Positions 7,292-14,712 of a stretch of DNA of 38,374 bases are shown one piece after another. Source of the DNA: Bacteroides sp. GTDB taxonomy: Bacteria; Bacteroidota; Bacteroidia; Bacteroidales; Bacteroidaceae. The stretch is taken from the NCBI GenBank assembly GCA_030152865.1, contig JASLIW010000134.1:1-38374 (forward strand). Direction: 5' to 3'. Under the pieces are notes generated by a model. The model saw nothing but the letters and a program-made list of their open reading frames with translations, did not search any database and was not told the origin of the DNA. Each line of letters opens with the position of its first letter. Within the stretch, counting starts at the first letter, position 1. The position numbers were made by a program, and so were the translations under genes.

Positions 7292-8170
7292 TTATAATAC
7301 GTTCAATACTTGTTCTTTAATTTGCTCTAACTCATCTTTCATTTGAACAACAATGCGCTGCATGCTAGCATGATTGGACTTACTACCCAAGGTGTTGATT
7401 TCACGTCCAATCTCCTGTGAGATAAAGTTTAATTTCTTGCCTTGTCCACTAGGTCCGTTAAGGGTAGTAATGAAGTAATTTAAGTGGTTTTTTAAGCGTT
7501 GCTTCTCTTCGTTGACATCTAGTTTTTCTATGTAGAATATAAGCTCTTGTTCCAGTCTGTTTTTATCATACTCCACATCCAAGGCTTTCTCTAAAGTCTC
7601 AGTGATGCGCTCTCTTATTTTTTCGATGCGCTCTTTTTCGTAGGGCTCTACTTCTAAGAGTAAGTCTTCTATCTTTTGGATGTTTTGTTTAAACTTGATT
7701 TCTAGAGCAGCTCCCTCTTGCATACGAAAGTTCATGAGGTTTGTTATGGCTTCTTGTAGAGTTGATGATACTACTTTCCACTCCTCTTCAGATACTTCCT
7801 GGATTTCGGGTTTGGTAAGTACCTCAGGCATACGGAGTAGTGTTTGAAACCAATCGTTAGGTACTGCGATGTCTAAATGTTGTGAAATTGCTTTTATTTG
7901 CTTATAATATCCTTCAACAAGGCTTTCGTTGATAGTAACAGCAGCGTCAGAATAATCTTCTTTCTCTACCCAAAGATTAAAGTCAACTTTGCCTCGAGCA
8001 ATTTCTTTGGATAGTACTTGGCGAATTTCTATCTCTTTTTCACGATAAGCAGGGGCTATACGCGTAGAGAGATCCAAAGATTTGCTATTGAGTGATTTTA
8101 TCTCTATTGTTATTTTTTTTCCTGGTAGAGTGGCTACAGCTTTGCCATAACCTGTCATTGATTGTATCAT
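7292..8170 (-). CDS. yicC: YicC/YloC family endoribonuclease
   Basis: Protein of 292 residues starting MIQSMTGYGKA, the hallmark N-terminus of the YicC family, and ending with the conserved C-terminal part that includes LNFISQEIGREINTLGSKS. E. coli YicC has been shown to act as an endoribonuclease on small RNAs; the role in Bacteroidota is untested. The centre is charged and helical (about 130-230). First gene of the yicC-gmk-nadD run, with a promoter of its own at 8188-8195, divergent from tsaB. Confidence 0.92.
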   Translation of the reverse strand: MIQSMTGYGKAVATLPGKKITIEIKSLNSKSLDLSTRIAPAYREKEIEIRQVLSKEIARGKVDFNLWVEKEDYSDAAVTINESLVEGYYKQIKAISQHLDIAVPNDWFQTLLRMPEVLTKPEIQEVSEEEWKVVSSTLQEAITNLMNFRMQEGAALEIKFKQNIQKIEDLLLEVEPYEKERIEKIRERITETLEKALDVEYDKNRLEQELIFYIEKLDVNEEKQRLKNHLNYFITTLNGPSGQGKKLNFISQEIGREINTLGSKSNHASMQRIVVQMKDELEQIKEQVLNVL

Positions 8171-8187
8171 ATACTTGTTGTTTTAGA

Positions 8188-8195
8188 CAAAAATA
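8188..8195 (-). promoter_or_regulatory. TATTTTTG -7 element of yicC
   Basis: Minus-strand TATTTTTG, an exact TAnnTTTG box, 17 bases upstream of the yicC ATG. It lies 23 bases from the opposing tsaB box, so the two promoters are back to back. Confidence 0.65.
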
Positions 8196-8218
8196 CAGGT
8201 TTTTTCGTAATTATGAGT

Positions 8219-8226
8219 TATCTTTG
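8219..8226 (+). promoter_or_regulatory. TATCTTTG -7 element of tsaB
   Basis: Exact TAnnTTTG box 21 bases upstream of the tsaB ATG; the -33 region is poor. Likely the promoter of the tsaB-DUF4290-murA-rimM operon. Confidence 0.65.
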
Positions 8227-8247
8227 CCTAATATTAAAATCTAAGTT

Positions 8248-8940
8248 ATGTCGTGTATACTACACATTGAAACGTCTACTGCTGTATGTTCCGTTGCAGT
8301 AAGTCAAGACACGGATGTAATATTTAAGCAAGAAAATTTTGAGGGTCCATCACATGCTACACTTCTAGGTGTGTTTGTTGATGAGGCTTTGTCTTTTATA
8401 GATAGTTCGGGCATCCCTTTAGATGCTGTTGCAGTTAGTTGTGGGCCTGGTTCATACACCGGTTTAAGAATAGGTGTTTCTATGGCCAAGGGTATTTGCT
8501 ATGGTCGTGAGGTGCCTTTAATAGCACTGCCTACACTTCAAATACTTTGTGTACCTCTATTGCTTCAACATGAGCTACCCGACGATGCCTTACTATGTCC
8601 TATGATAGATGCGCGCAGGATGGAGGTTTACTCTGCTATTTATGACCGTGGGCTACAAGAGCTCAAGGAAATATCTGCAGATATAATTGATGAGCACTCA
8701 TACCTTGAGTTCCTCGAACAGCGGCCCGTTTATTTCTTTGGGGATGGAGCTGCTAAGTGTAAAGACATAATCACACACCCAAATGCTCACTTTGTAGAAG
8801 GTATTAATCCTTTAGCACGACAGATGATGCCTCTGGCTGAAAAAGCATTTTGGAATAAGGATTTTGTCGATGTAGCCTATTTCGAACCTTTTTATTTAAA
8901 AGAGTTTGTAGCTACGAAGCCAAAGAAAAAATTGTTATAA
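8248..8940 (+). CDS. tsaB: tRNA N6-threonylcarbamoyladenosine synthesis protein TsaB
   Basis: Partner of TsaD and TsaE in making t6A37 on ANN-decoding tRNAs. The 230-residue protein has the ASKHA-fold start ILHIETSTAVCSVAV, the conserved CGPGSYTGLRIG loop (about residues 66-77) that contacts TsaD, and the PMIDARRMEVYSAIY strand. It lacks the metal-binding His residues of TsaD, which separates the two paralogues. First gene of the operon; the DUF4290 gene begins 46 bases after its stop. Confidence 0.94.
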   Translation: MSCILHIETSTAVCSVAVSQDTDVIFKQENFEGPSHATLLGVFVDEALSFIDSSGIPLDAVAVSCGPGSYTGLRIGVSMAKGICYGREVPLIALPTLQILCVPLLLQHELPDDALLCPMIDARRMEVYSAIYDRGLQELKEISADIIDEHSYLEFLEQRPVYFFGDGAAKCKDIITHPNAHFVEGINPLARQMMPLAEKAFWNKDFVDVAYFEPFYLKEFVATKPKKKLL

Positions 8941-8986
8941 AGTTACGTGATGTAACCAATGAATGCAGAAATGTTGAAAGGAAAAT

Positions 8987-9595
8987 ATGGAGTATAATAC
9001 ACAGAAAATGAGAATGCCTTTGCCAGAGTATGGTAGAAGTATTCAGAATATGGTTAATCATGCTTTGACGATTGATGATAAGGATGAACGACAACGTTGT
9101 GCCAGCACAATTATAGATGTTATGGGAAATATGTTTCCCCACTTACGTGATGTTGCAGACTTTAAGCACAAGTTGTGGGATCATTTGGCAATTATGTCAG
9201 ACTTTAAGTTGGATATAGATTACCCTTATGAAATTGTTCGTCAGGAAAACCTGCATACTCCTCCTGCTACTGTGGAGTATCCTCAATCTCGCATTCGTTA
9301 TCGCCATTATGGTAAGACCATTGAAAAGCTAATAGATGAGGCCAGCAAGTTTGAGGAGGGTGATGAGAAAAATCACCTTGTAGCCATGATCGCTACTCAA
9401 ATGAAAAAAGGTTATATCACATGGAATAGAGATTCCATTGATGATGATAAAATCAATCAAGATTTAATTGAACTCTCTAAGGGACAGTTGAAACTGACTG
9501 ATGAGGTATTGAAACTGATGAATAGTCGGAACCAACAAACTCAGAACCGTCCCAGAAATAATCGCAATAATCAACGTCGAAATAATAGACGATAG
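8987..9595 (+). CDS. DUF4290 protein with a basic Asn/Arg-rich tail
   Basis: A 202-residue protein of a family restricted to Bacteroidota, function unknown. The folded part (1-170) starts MEYNTQKMRMPLPEYGR and is mostly helical and charged. The last 25 residues are low-complexity, rich in Asn, Arg and Gln (QNRPRNNRNNQRRNNRR), the sort of tail often seen in RNA- or polyanion-binding proteins. No signal peptide or membrane segment. It sits between tsaB and murA, an arrangement I recall as common in Bacteroidales, so a link to translation or cell growth is possible but unproven. Confidence 0.85.
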   Translation: MEYNTQKMRMPLPEYGRSIQNMVNHALTIDDKDERQRCASTIIDVMGNMFPHLRDVADFKHKLWDHLAIMSDFKLDIDYPYEIVRQENLHTPPATVEYPQSRIRYRHYGKTIEKLIDEASKFEEGDEKNHLVAMIATQMKKGYITWNRDSIDDDKINQDLIELSKGQLKLTDEVLKLMNSRNQQTQNRPRNNRNNQRRNNRR

Positions 9596-9656
9596 AAATT
9601 TTTTAACTAAATTAAGGTCGAAGTAATTTTATTATTTAACCTTAAAAATCATTGCT

Positions 9657-10961
9657 ATGGCTTCATTCATAATCGAAGGTGGACATAAACTACACGGAGA
9701 AATTTACCCTCAAGGTGCTAAGAACGAAGTTTTACAAATTATTTGTGCTTCTTTACTCACTTCCGAGGAGGTTACCATTCATAATATTCCTGACATCTTA
9801 GATGTCAACAACTTAATAGAGCTCATGCGAACTATTGGTGTACATGTCAATAAACTTGATGTAAGTACTTATAGTTTTAGGGCAGCAGAACTTGACTTAG
9901 AGTATCTTTCTAGTGAGGAGTTTCTCAGAAAGTGTTCGAGTCTACGAGGTTCTGTAATGCTAATAGGTCCTTTGGTGACACGTTTTGGCAAGGCTGTTAT
10001 TTCTAAGCCTGGAGGGGATAAAATAGGTCGTAGAAGACTAGATACTCATATGCTGGGGCTTCAAAAATTAGGTGCAAAATTAGCCTATAATGATGCCGAT
10101 GGTATGTGTGAACTTACAGCAGATCGCTTAGAAGGCTGTTATATGTTGCTTGATGAAGCTTCAGTGACAGGTACTGCCAATATTGTGATGGCAGCTGCAC
10201 TGGCCAAAGGCACAACTACTATCTATAATGCCGCTTGTGAGCCCTACCTACAGCAGCTCTGCAAAATGCTAAATCGTATGGGTGCCAAGATTAGTGGTAT
10301 AGCTTCCAATCTTTTAACTATAGAAGGTGTGGATAGTCTTGGAGGTACTGAACACACTGTTCTTCCTGATATGATCGAAGTGGGTTCTTTTATTGGTATG
10401 GCTGCTATGACGGGTAGTGATATTACCATTAAGAATGTTTCCTATGAAAACCTAGGCATTATTCCTGACAGCTTCGAGCGTTTAGGGATAAAGTTAGAAC
10501 AGATAGGTGATGATATTCATGTGCCTGCACAAGAGGAGTACGAAATAGATACTTTTATTGATGGATCTATCATGACGATAGCTGATGCTCCTTGGCCAGG
10601 CTTAACCCCCGATTTACTTAGTGTTATGCTGGTTGTAGCTACCCAGGCCAAAGGTAATGTGTTGATTCATCAAAAAATGTTTGAGAGCCGCTTGTTTTTT
10701 GTGGATAAGCTAATAGATATGGGAGCTCAAATTATTTTATGCGATCCACATCGTGCTGTTGTAAATGGACACAATAAGAAGATTCAGCTTCGAGGTGGCA
10801 ATATGACATCTCCTGATATACGTGCAGGTATTGCACTTTTGATAGCAGCAATGAGTGCGAATGGAATCAGTAGAATCCATAATATTGAGCAAATTGATCG
10901 AGGTTATCAAAATATTGAAGGTCGACTTAATGCTATAGGTGCAAAAATAACACGTATATGA
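9657..10961 (+). CDS. murA: UDP-N-acetylglucosamine 1-carboxyvinyltransferase (Asp-loop, predicted fosfomycin-insensitive)
   Basis: Catalyses the first committed step of peptidoglycan synthesis, transfer of enolpyruvate from PEP to UDP-GlcNAc. The 434-residue protein is full length, with the substrate Lys-Asn pair in QGAKNE (22-23) and the late IRAGIALLIAAM motif. In the catalytic loop, where most MurA proteins have Cys (Cys115 in E. coli), this one reads KPGGDKIGRRRLDTH with Asp121. In mycobacteria and chlamydiae Cys-to-Asp at this place keeps activity and blocks alkylation by fosfomycin. The stop overlaps the rimM start by four bases (ATGA), so the two are translationally coupled. Confidence 0.96.
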   Translation: MASFIIEGGHKLHGEIYPQGAKNEVLQIICASLLTSEEVTIHNIPDILDVNNLIELMRTIGVHVNKLDVSTYSFRAAELDLEYLSSEEFLRKCSSLRGSVMLIGPLVTRFGKAVISKPGGDKIGRRRLDTHMLGLQKLGAKLAYNDADGMCELTADRLEGCYMLLDEASVTGTANIVMAAALAKGTTTIYNAACEPYLQQLCKMLNRMGAKISGIASNLLTIEGVDSLGGTEHTVLPDMIEVGSFIGMAAMTGSDITIKNVSYENLGIIPDSFERLGIKLEQIGDDIHVPAQEEYEIDTFIDGSIMTIADAPWPGLTPDLLSVMLVVATQAKGNVLIHQKMFESRLFFVDKLIDMGAQIILCDPHRAVVNGHNKKIQLRGGNMTSPDIRAGIALLIAAMSANGISRIHNIEQIDRGYQNIEGRLNAIGAKITRI

Positions 10962-11482
10962 TCAGAGAGGAAGATGTAGTTCAGATTGGAGCATTTACTA
11001 AGACGCATGGCATAGCAGGAGAATTAGCTATCTCTCTGTTAAATGATTTATTTGAAAAAGTAGATCCAGGCTATATCATCTGCAATATGGATGGTATCTT
11101 AGTTCCTTTTTTTATGGAAGAGTATCGATTTATTTCAGACGATACAGCGTTTATCAAGCTGGTCGATGTTGATACAGAAAATAAGGCGCGTAGATTTGTA
11201 GATGTGAGCGTCTTTCTAGAAAAAAAAGTAGCTGGTAGTCAGCAAGATGACTTTAATCATTACTCTTGGGAGAACTTCAAAGGATTCTTAATAGTAGATG
11301 CAGCGGTAGGTAAAGTAGGAGAAGTATTGGCTGTCGATGAATCCACCTTAAATGCTTTATTTCAAGTACAGTATGCGGGAAGAGATCTTCTAATTCCTGT
11401 TGATGAGAGCTTGGTAGATTGGGTGGATTATGATAAGAAAATCATCCAAATGCATTTGCCAGAAGGCCTGTTAACATTATAG
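10958..11482 (+). CDS. rimM: Ribosome maturation factor RimM
   Basis: Helps assemble the head of the 30S subunit through ribosomal protein S19. The 174-residue protein has the N-terminal barrel start VVQIGAFTKTHGIAGELAI and a C-terminal PRC-barrel-like domain (about 95-174) ending LLIPVDESLVDWVDYDKK. It starts inside the murA stop (ATGA). A strong terminator follows 32 bases after the stop. Unlike in many proteobacteria, it is not next to trmD or rpsP here. Confidence 0.94.
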   Translation: MIREEDVVQIGAFTKTHGIAGELAISLLNDLFEKVDPGYIICNMDGILVPFFMEEYRFISDDTAFIKLVDVDTENKARRFVDVSVFLEKKVAGSQQDDFNHYSWENFKGFLIVDAAVGKVGEVLAVDESTLNALFQVQYAGRDLLIPVDESLVDWVDYDKKIIQMHLPEGLLTL

Positions 11483-11514
11483 AAAACATTAATTAGCCTA
11501 AAATAAGGTTCTTG

Positions 11515-11551
11515 TTAGCGCATAAATGATTAACTTTATGCGCTAATATTT
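11515..11551 (+). terminator. Rho-independent terminator after rimM
   Basis: Perfect 12-bp stem TTAGCGCATAAA (11515-11526) and TTTATGCGCTAA (11535-11546), 8-base loop, then TATTTTTAAT. Ends the tsaB-rimM operon. Confidence 0.85.
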
Positions 11552-11559
11552 TTAATAAT

Positions 11560-11593
11560 AATACGGAAATCATCTGTTTTCCGTATTTATTTT
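11560..11593 (+). other. Second hairpin with T-rich tail, upstream of dxr
   Basis: AATACGGAAA (11560-11569) pairs with TTTCCGTATT (11578-11587), 8-base loop, followed by TATTTTG. It starts only 13 bases after the first terminator stem. It may be a back-up terminator, or a structure near the dxr promoter; I saw no exact TAnnTTTG box between it and dxr. Confidence 0.55.
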
Positions 11594-11662
11594 GCAGTAA
11601 GGTGCACAGAGACAAGAGTTGTGTCATCTTACAAACTACAAAGTTAGCGAAGATCATAAGCT

Positions 11663-12832
11663 ATGAATGGAGTAAGAGAGAAAAAGCAAATCGCAATTTT
11701 AGGTTCTACTGGCTCAATAGGAACTCAAGCACTAGATGTTATTAGTGAGCATGCAGATCAATTTCAGGTGTATGCCCTAACGGCCAATAATAGTGTAGAT
11801 AAACTAATAGAGCAAGCTAGAGCCTTTTTACCAGATGCAGTTGTCATTGCCAATGAGTCCAAATATACCCAGCTCAAGGAAGCCTTAGCTGATTTACCAA
11901 TTAAAGTATATGCAGGTTCTGATGCTATAGCACAAGTTGTTACTTCGGGGCCAATTGATATCGTACTGACAGCCATGGTGGGTTATTCAGGTTTAAAGCC
12001 CACAATCGAAGCTATAAAAGCGCGTAAAGTCATCGCTTTAGCCAACAAAGAGACTTTGGTGGTAGCAGGTGAGATTATAAATGGTTTGGCCAATGAGTAT
12101 CAAGTTCCTATTCTTCCTGTTGATTCAGAACATTCTGCTATTTTTCAGTGTTTAGCAGGAGAATTAAATAATCCCATAGAGAAAGTTATTCTAACAGCTT
12201 CTGGTGGTCCTTTTCGTAAGCTACCCTTAGCTGATTTAGTACATGTTACAAAAGCACAGGCCTTACAACACCCTAATTGGGATATGGGTAATAAAATAAC
12301 CATTGATTCCGCTTCTATGATGAACAAAGGCTTTGAAGTTATTGAGGCGAAGTGGCTTTTTGGGGTCAAGCCCGAGCAGATAGAGGTAGTAGTTCACCCA
12401 CAGTCCATCATTCACTCCATGGTACAGTTTGAAGACGGATCGATCAAGGCACAGCTAGGTATGCCTGATATGCGAACTCCCATTCAATACGCGTTTACTT
12501 ATCCAGAGCGATTTCCTTCAAAAGTAGAGCGTTTAGACTTCACCGAATATGCCACACTTAGCTTTGAAAGCCCTGATACAACCCGATTTAAAAATCTAGC
12601 ACTCGCCTATGAGGCCATGAATAAGGGTGGAAATATGCCTTGTGTACTTAACGCGGCCAATGAAGTTGTAGTAAGTGCATTTCTACAAGATCAAATAGGC
12701 TTTCTAGAGATGAGTGATGTAATAGAAAAGACTATGAATAAGGTTGAGTTTGTACAGAAGCCAACCTATGAAGATTATGTTTCTACCGATCAAATAGCAC
12801 GAGCTTATGCATCGGACTTAGTAGGAAGATAA
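11663..12832 (+). CDS. dxr: 1-deoxy-D-xylulose 5-phosphate reductoisomerase
   Basis: Second enzyme of the MEP isoprenoid pathway; converts DXP to MEP with NADPH and a divalent metal. The 389-residue protein has the NADPH-binding start AILGSTGSIGTQALDVI, the ANKETLVVAGE segment, the metal and substrate site PVDSEHSAIFQ, the flexible loop region around HPNWDMGNKITIDSASMMNKG, and VHPQSIIHSMV. Length is normal. It feeds the polyprenyl chains used by MenA and by cell-wall lipid carriers. It is followed after 35 bases by rseP, the usual order in Bacteroidota. Confidence 0.97.
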   Translation: MNGVREKKQIAILGSTGSIGTQALDVISEHADQFQVYALTANNSVDKLIEQARAFLPDAVVIANESKYTQLKEALADLPIKVYAGSDAIAQVVTSGPIDIVLTAMVGYSGLKPTIEAIKARKVIALANKETLVVAGEIINGLANEYQVPILPVDSEHSAIFQCLAGELNNPIEKVILTASGGPFRKLPLADLVHVTKAQALQHPNWDMGNKITIDSASMMNKGFEVIEAKWLFGVKPEQIEVVVHPQSIIHSMVQFEDGSIKAQLGMPDMRTPIQYAFTYPERFPSKVERLDFTEYATLSFESPDTTRFKNLALAYEAMNKGGNMPCVLNAANEVVVSAFLQDQIGFLEMSDVIEKTMNKVEFVQKPTYEDYVSTDQIARAYASDLVGR

Positions 12833-12867
12833 GAAGTATAAAATATTAAAATAGACTATAATTTATA

Positions 12868-14184
12868 ATGGAGACATTTCTAATAAAAACGCTGCAGCTA
12901 ATGATGAGTCTTTCACTTCTTGTTATTGTACATGAAGGTGGACACTTTTTATTTGCTCGTTTATTTAAAGTGCGTGTTGAAACATTTTGTGTGTTTTTCC
13001 ACCCCTGGTTTAAACTTTTTCAGTACAAACCGAAGAATAGTGATACGGAGTACATCTTAGGATGGCTGCCTTTAGGAGGCTATTGCAAGATTTCAGGTAT
13101 GATAGATGAATCAATGGATACGGAACAGATGAAGCAAGAACCTAAGCCTTGGGAGTTTCGTTCCAAACCAGCGTGGCAACGTTTAATGATTATGATTGGA
13201 GGCGTATTGTTTAACTTCATCTTAGCTCTAATCATTTATGCAGGTATTCTCTTTACTTGGGGTGAAACCTACATAGAAACACCTAATATGCCTTATGGCA
13301 TGGAGTTCAATCAAGCCGCGCAAGAAGTTGGGTTTGTGGATGGAGATATCTTGATTGCTGCCGATGGCAAAGCCTTTGGTAAGTATGGACCTGATGTCAT
13401 ATCAAGTATTGTAGATGCTCGTCAAGTCAGTGTGTTACGTGATGGTGTTGAGACTTCTGTCTATATTCCTGAAGATTTTATGCAGATGTTAATGCGTGAT
13501 GGTACCCCATTTGCTAACATCCGTTTATCCACCAAAGTGGGGCAAGTCTTAGACGATTATCCAGCCGCTCGAGCAGGACTAATAGCAGGAGATAGTATTG
13601 TAGCTATTAATGACAGTGCAATACATGCTTGGAGTGATATATTAGCACTATCACAAGAAGCTAGAGAAACGAAGCAATTTAATTTTGAGATACAGGCTGT
13701 GCGTGATGGTGAACTGATGAATATAAGCTTAGAAACAGATACTTTAGGAATGATGGGTATTGCTCCTGCTGGTATACCTTATGAAACGAAAGAGTATTCA
13801 TTTTTAAGCTCACTTCCAGCTGGTGCTTCTTTGGGGGTAAGTACATTGAAAAACTATGCCAATAATATGAAGCATGTTTTCTCAAAAGAAGGAGTGAAGC
13901 AACTAGGTGGTTTTGGAGCGATTGGAAGCTTTTTCCCATCGCAATGGAATTGGGGAGCATTTTGGAATATGACAGCTCTATTGTCTATCATCCTAGCTTT
14001 TATGAACATATTACCTATTCCTGCATTGGATGGAGGTCATGTATTCTTTTTACTCTATGAAATTATTACAAGACGTAAGCCAAGTGATAAATTCTTAGAG
14101 CGTGCACAGGTTGTAGGTATGCTCATCTTGTTTACCCTTTTGATATGGGCAAACCTAAATGATGTTCTTCGCTTTTTATTTTAG
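12868..14184 (+). CDS. rseP: RseP-type site-2 zinc metalloprotease (M50)
   Basis: Intramembrane protease that cleaves anti-sigma factors or leftover signal peptides. The 438-residue protein has the zinc motif HEGGH (H22, E23, H26) in the first helix, then LPLGGYCKISG, a second helix near 110, PDZ-type domains in the periplasmic part (about 130-300; one is clear around 215-280), and the third metal ligand in LPIPALDGGH (D388) in a C-terminal helix. All catalytic residues are present. Downstream of dxr and upstream of a strong terminator. Confidence 0.94.
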   Translation: METFLIKTLQLMMSLSLLVIVHEGGHFLFARLFKVRVETFCVFFHPWFKLFQYKPKNSDTEYILGWLPLGGYCKISGMIDESMDTEQMKQEPKPWEFRSKPAWQRLMIMIGGVLFNFILALIIYAGILFTWGETYIETPNMPYGMEFNQAAQEVGFVDGDILIAADGKAFGKYGPDVISSIVDARQVSVLRDGVETSVYIPEDFMQMLMRDGTPFANIRLSTKVGQVLDDYPAARAGLIAGDSIVAINDSAIHAWSDILALSQEARETKQFNFEIQAVRDGELMNISLETDTLGMMGIAPAGIPYETKEYSFLSSLPAGASLGVSTLKNYANNMKHVFSKEGVKQLGGFGAIGSFFPSQWNWGAFWNMTALLSIILAFMNILPIPALDGGHVFFLLYEIITRRKPSDKFLERAQVVGMLILFTLLIWANLNDVLRFLF

Positions 14185-14207
14185 TAGATAAGAAAACTAT
14201 AGATATT

Positions 14208-14246
14208 GAAAGTCCCAAAGCTTATGGCTTTGGGACTTTCTTTTTT
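14208..14246 (+). terminator. Rho-independent terminator after rseP
   Basis: Perfect 14-bp stem GAAAGTCCCAAAGC (14208-14221) and GCTTTGGGACTTTC (14227-14240) with a 5-base loop, then TTTTTT. The opposite strand lacks a U-tract, so it mainly serves dxr-rseP. It ends just before the nrdG stop codon on the other strand. Confidence 0.9.
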
Positions 14247-14247
14247 A

Positions 14248-14709
14248 TCACTTGTGTAACTTTATAATTCGTTGATTTTTACTCCCTCGAAACTGGAGTG
14301 TTGGCGAAAACTCTTCTTGAATAAAGGGGCCATCCACCAATACATCAATGTATGCTAGAAGAGGTTTTCTCTCCTTGTCTTCAAGGAGATCTTCATAGAC
14401 ATAGCCGGTATAACACCAAATATTTAGTTGGGTTTCATTCTTGAGCTTTTTGAGGATAGCTAGCATTTCCTGAGGATTGTAAAAGGGATCTCCCCCTGAA
14501 AGCGTTATTCCATCTAGTAGCGGGTTGCTTTGCATCTCCTTAATCATTTGATCGAGTACATCATCGGATAAGAGTTTACCGGCATTTGGATTGTGGCTTT
14601 CGGGATTATGACAGCCTTTGCAGTGGTGTGAACAACCAGCAAAGTAGATGGAGTAGCGTATGCCCTCTCCATCTACAATAGTCTCAGGATAAGTATAAAG
14701 TATATTCAT
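14248..14709 (-). CDS. nrdG: Anaerobic ribonucleotide reductase-activating protein
   Basis: Radical SAM enzyme that makes the glycyl radical on NrdD. The 153-residue protein has the cluster motif FAGCSHHCKGCHNPES with Cys26, Cys30 and Cys33 (CxxxCxxC), the SAM-binding GGDP segment in TLSGGDPFYNP, and normal length. It starts 3 bases after the nrdD stop, so the two are one operon. Confidence 0.96.
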   Translation of the reverse strand: MNILYTYPETIVDGEGIRYSIYFAGCSHHCKGCHNPESHNPNAGKLLSDDVLDQMIKEMQSNPLLDGITLSGGDPFYNPQEMLAILKKLKNETQLNIWCYTGYVYEDLLEDKERKPLLAYIDVLVDGPFIQEEFSPTLQFRGSKNQRIIKLHK

Positions 14710-14712
14710 GTA

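Noticed and set aside
9602..9650. Terminator between the DUF4290 gene and murA
   Set aside because: Only 7-bp arms (TTAAGGT and ACCTTAA) with a loop of over 20 bases and no proper U-tract.
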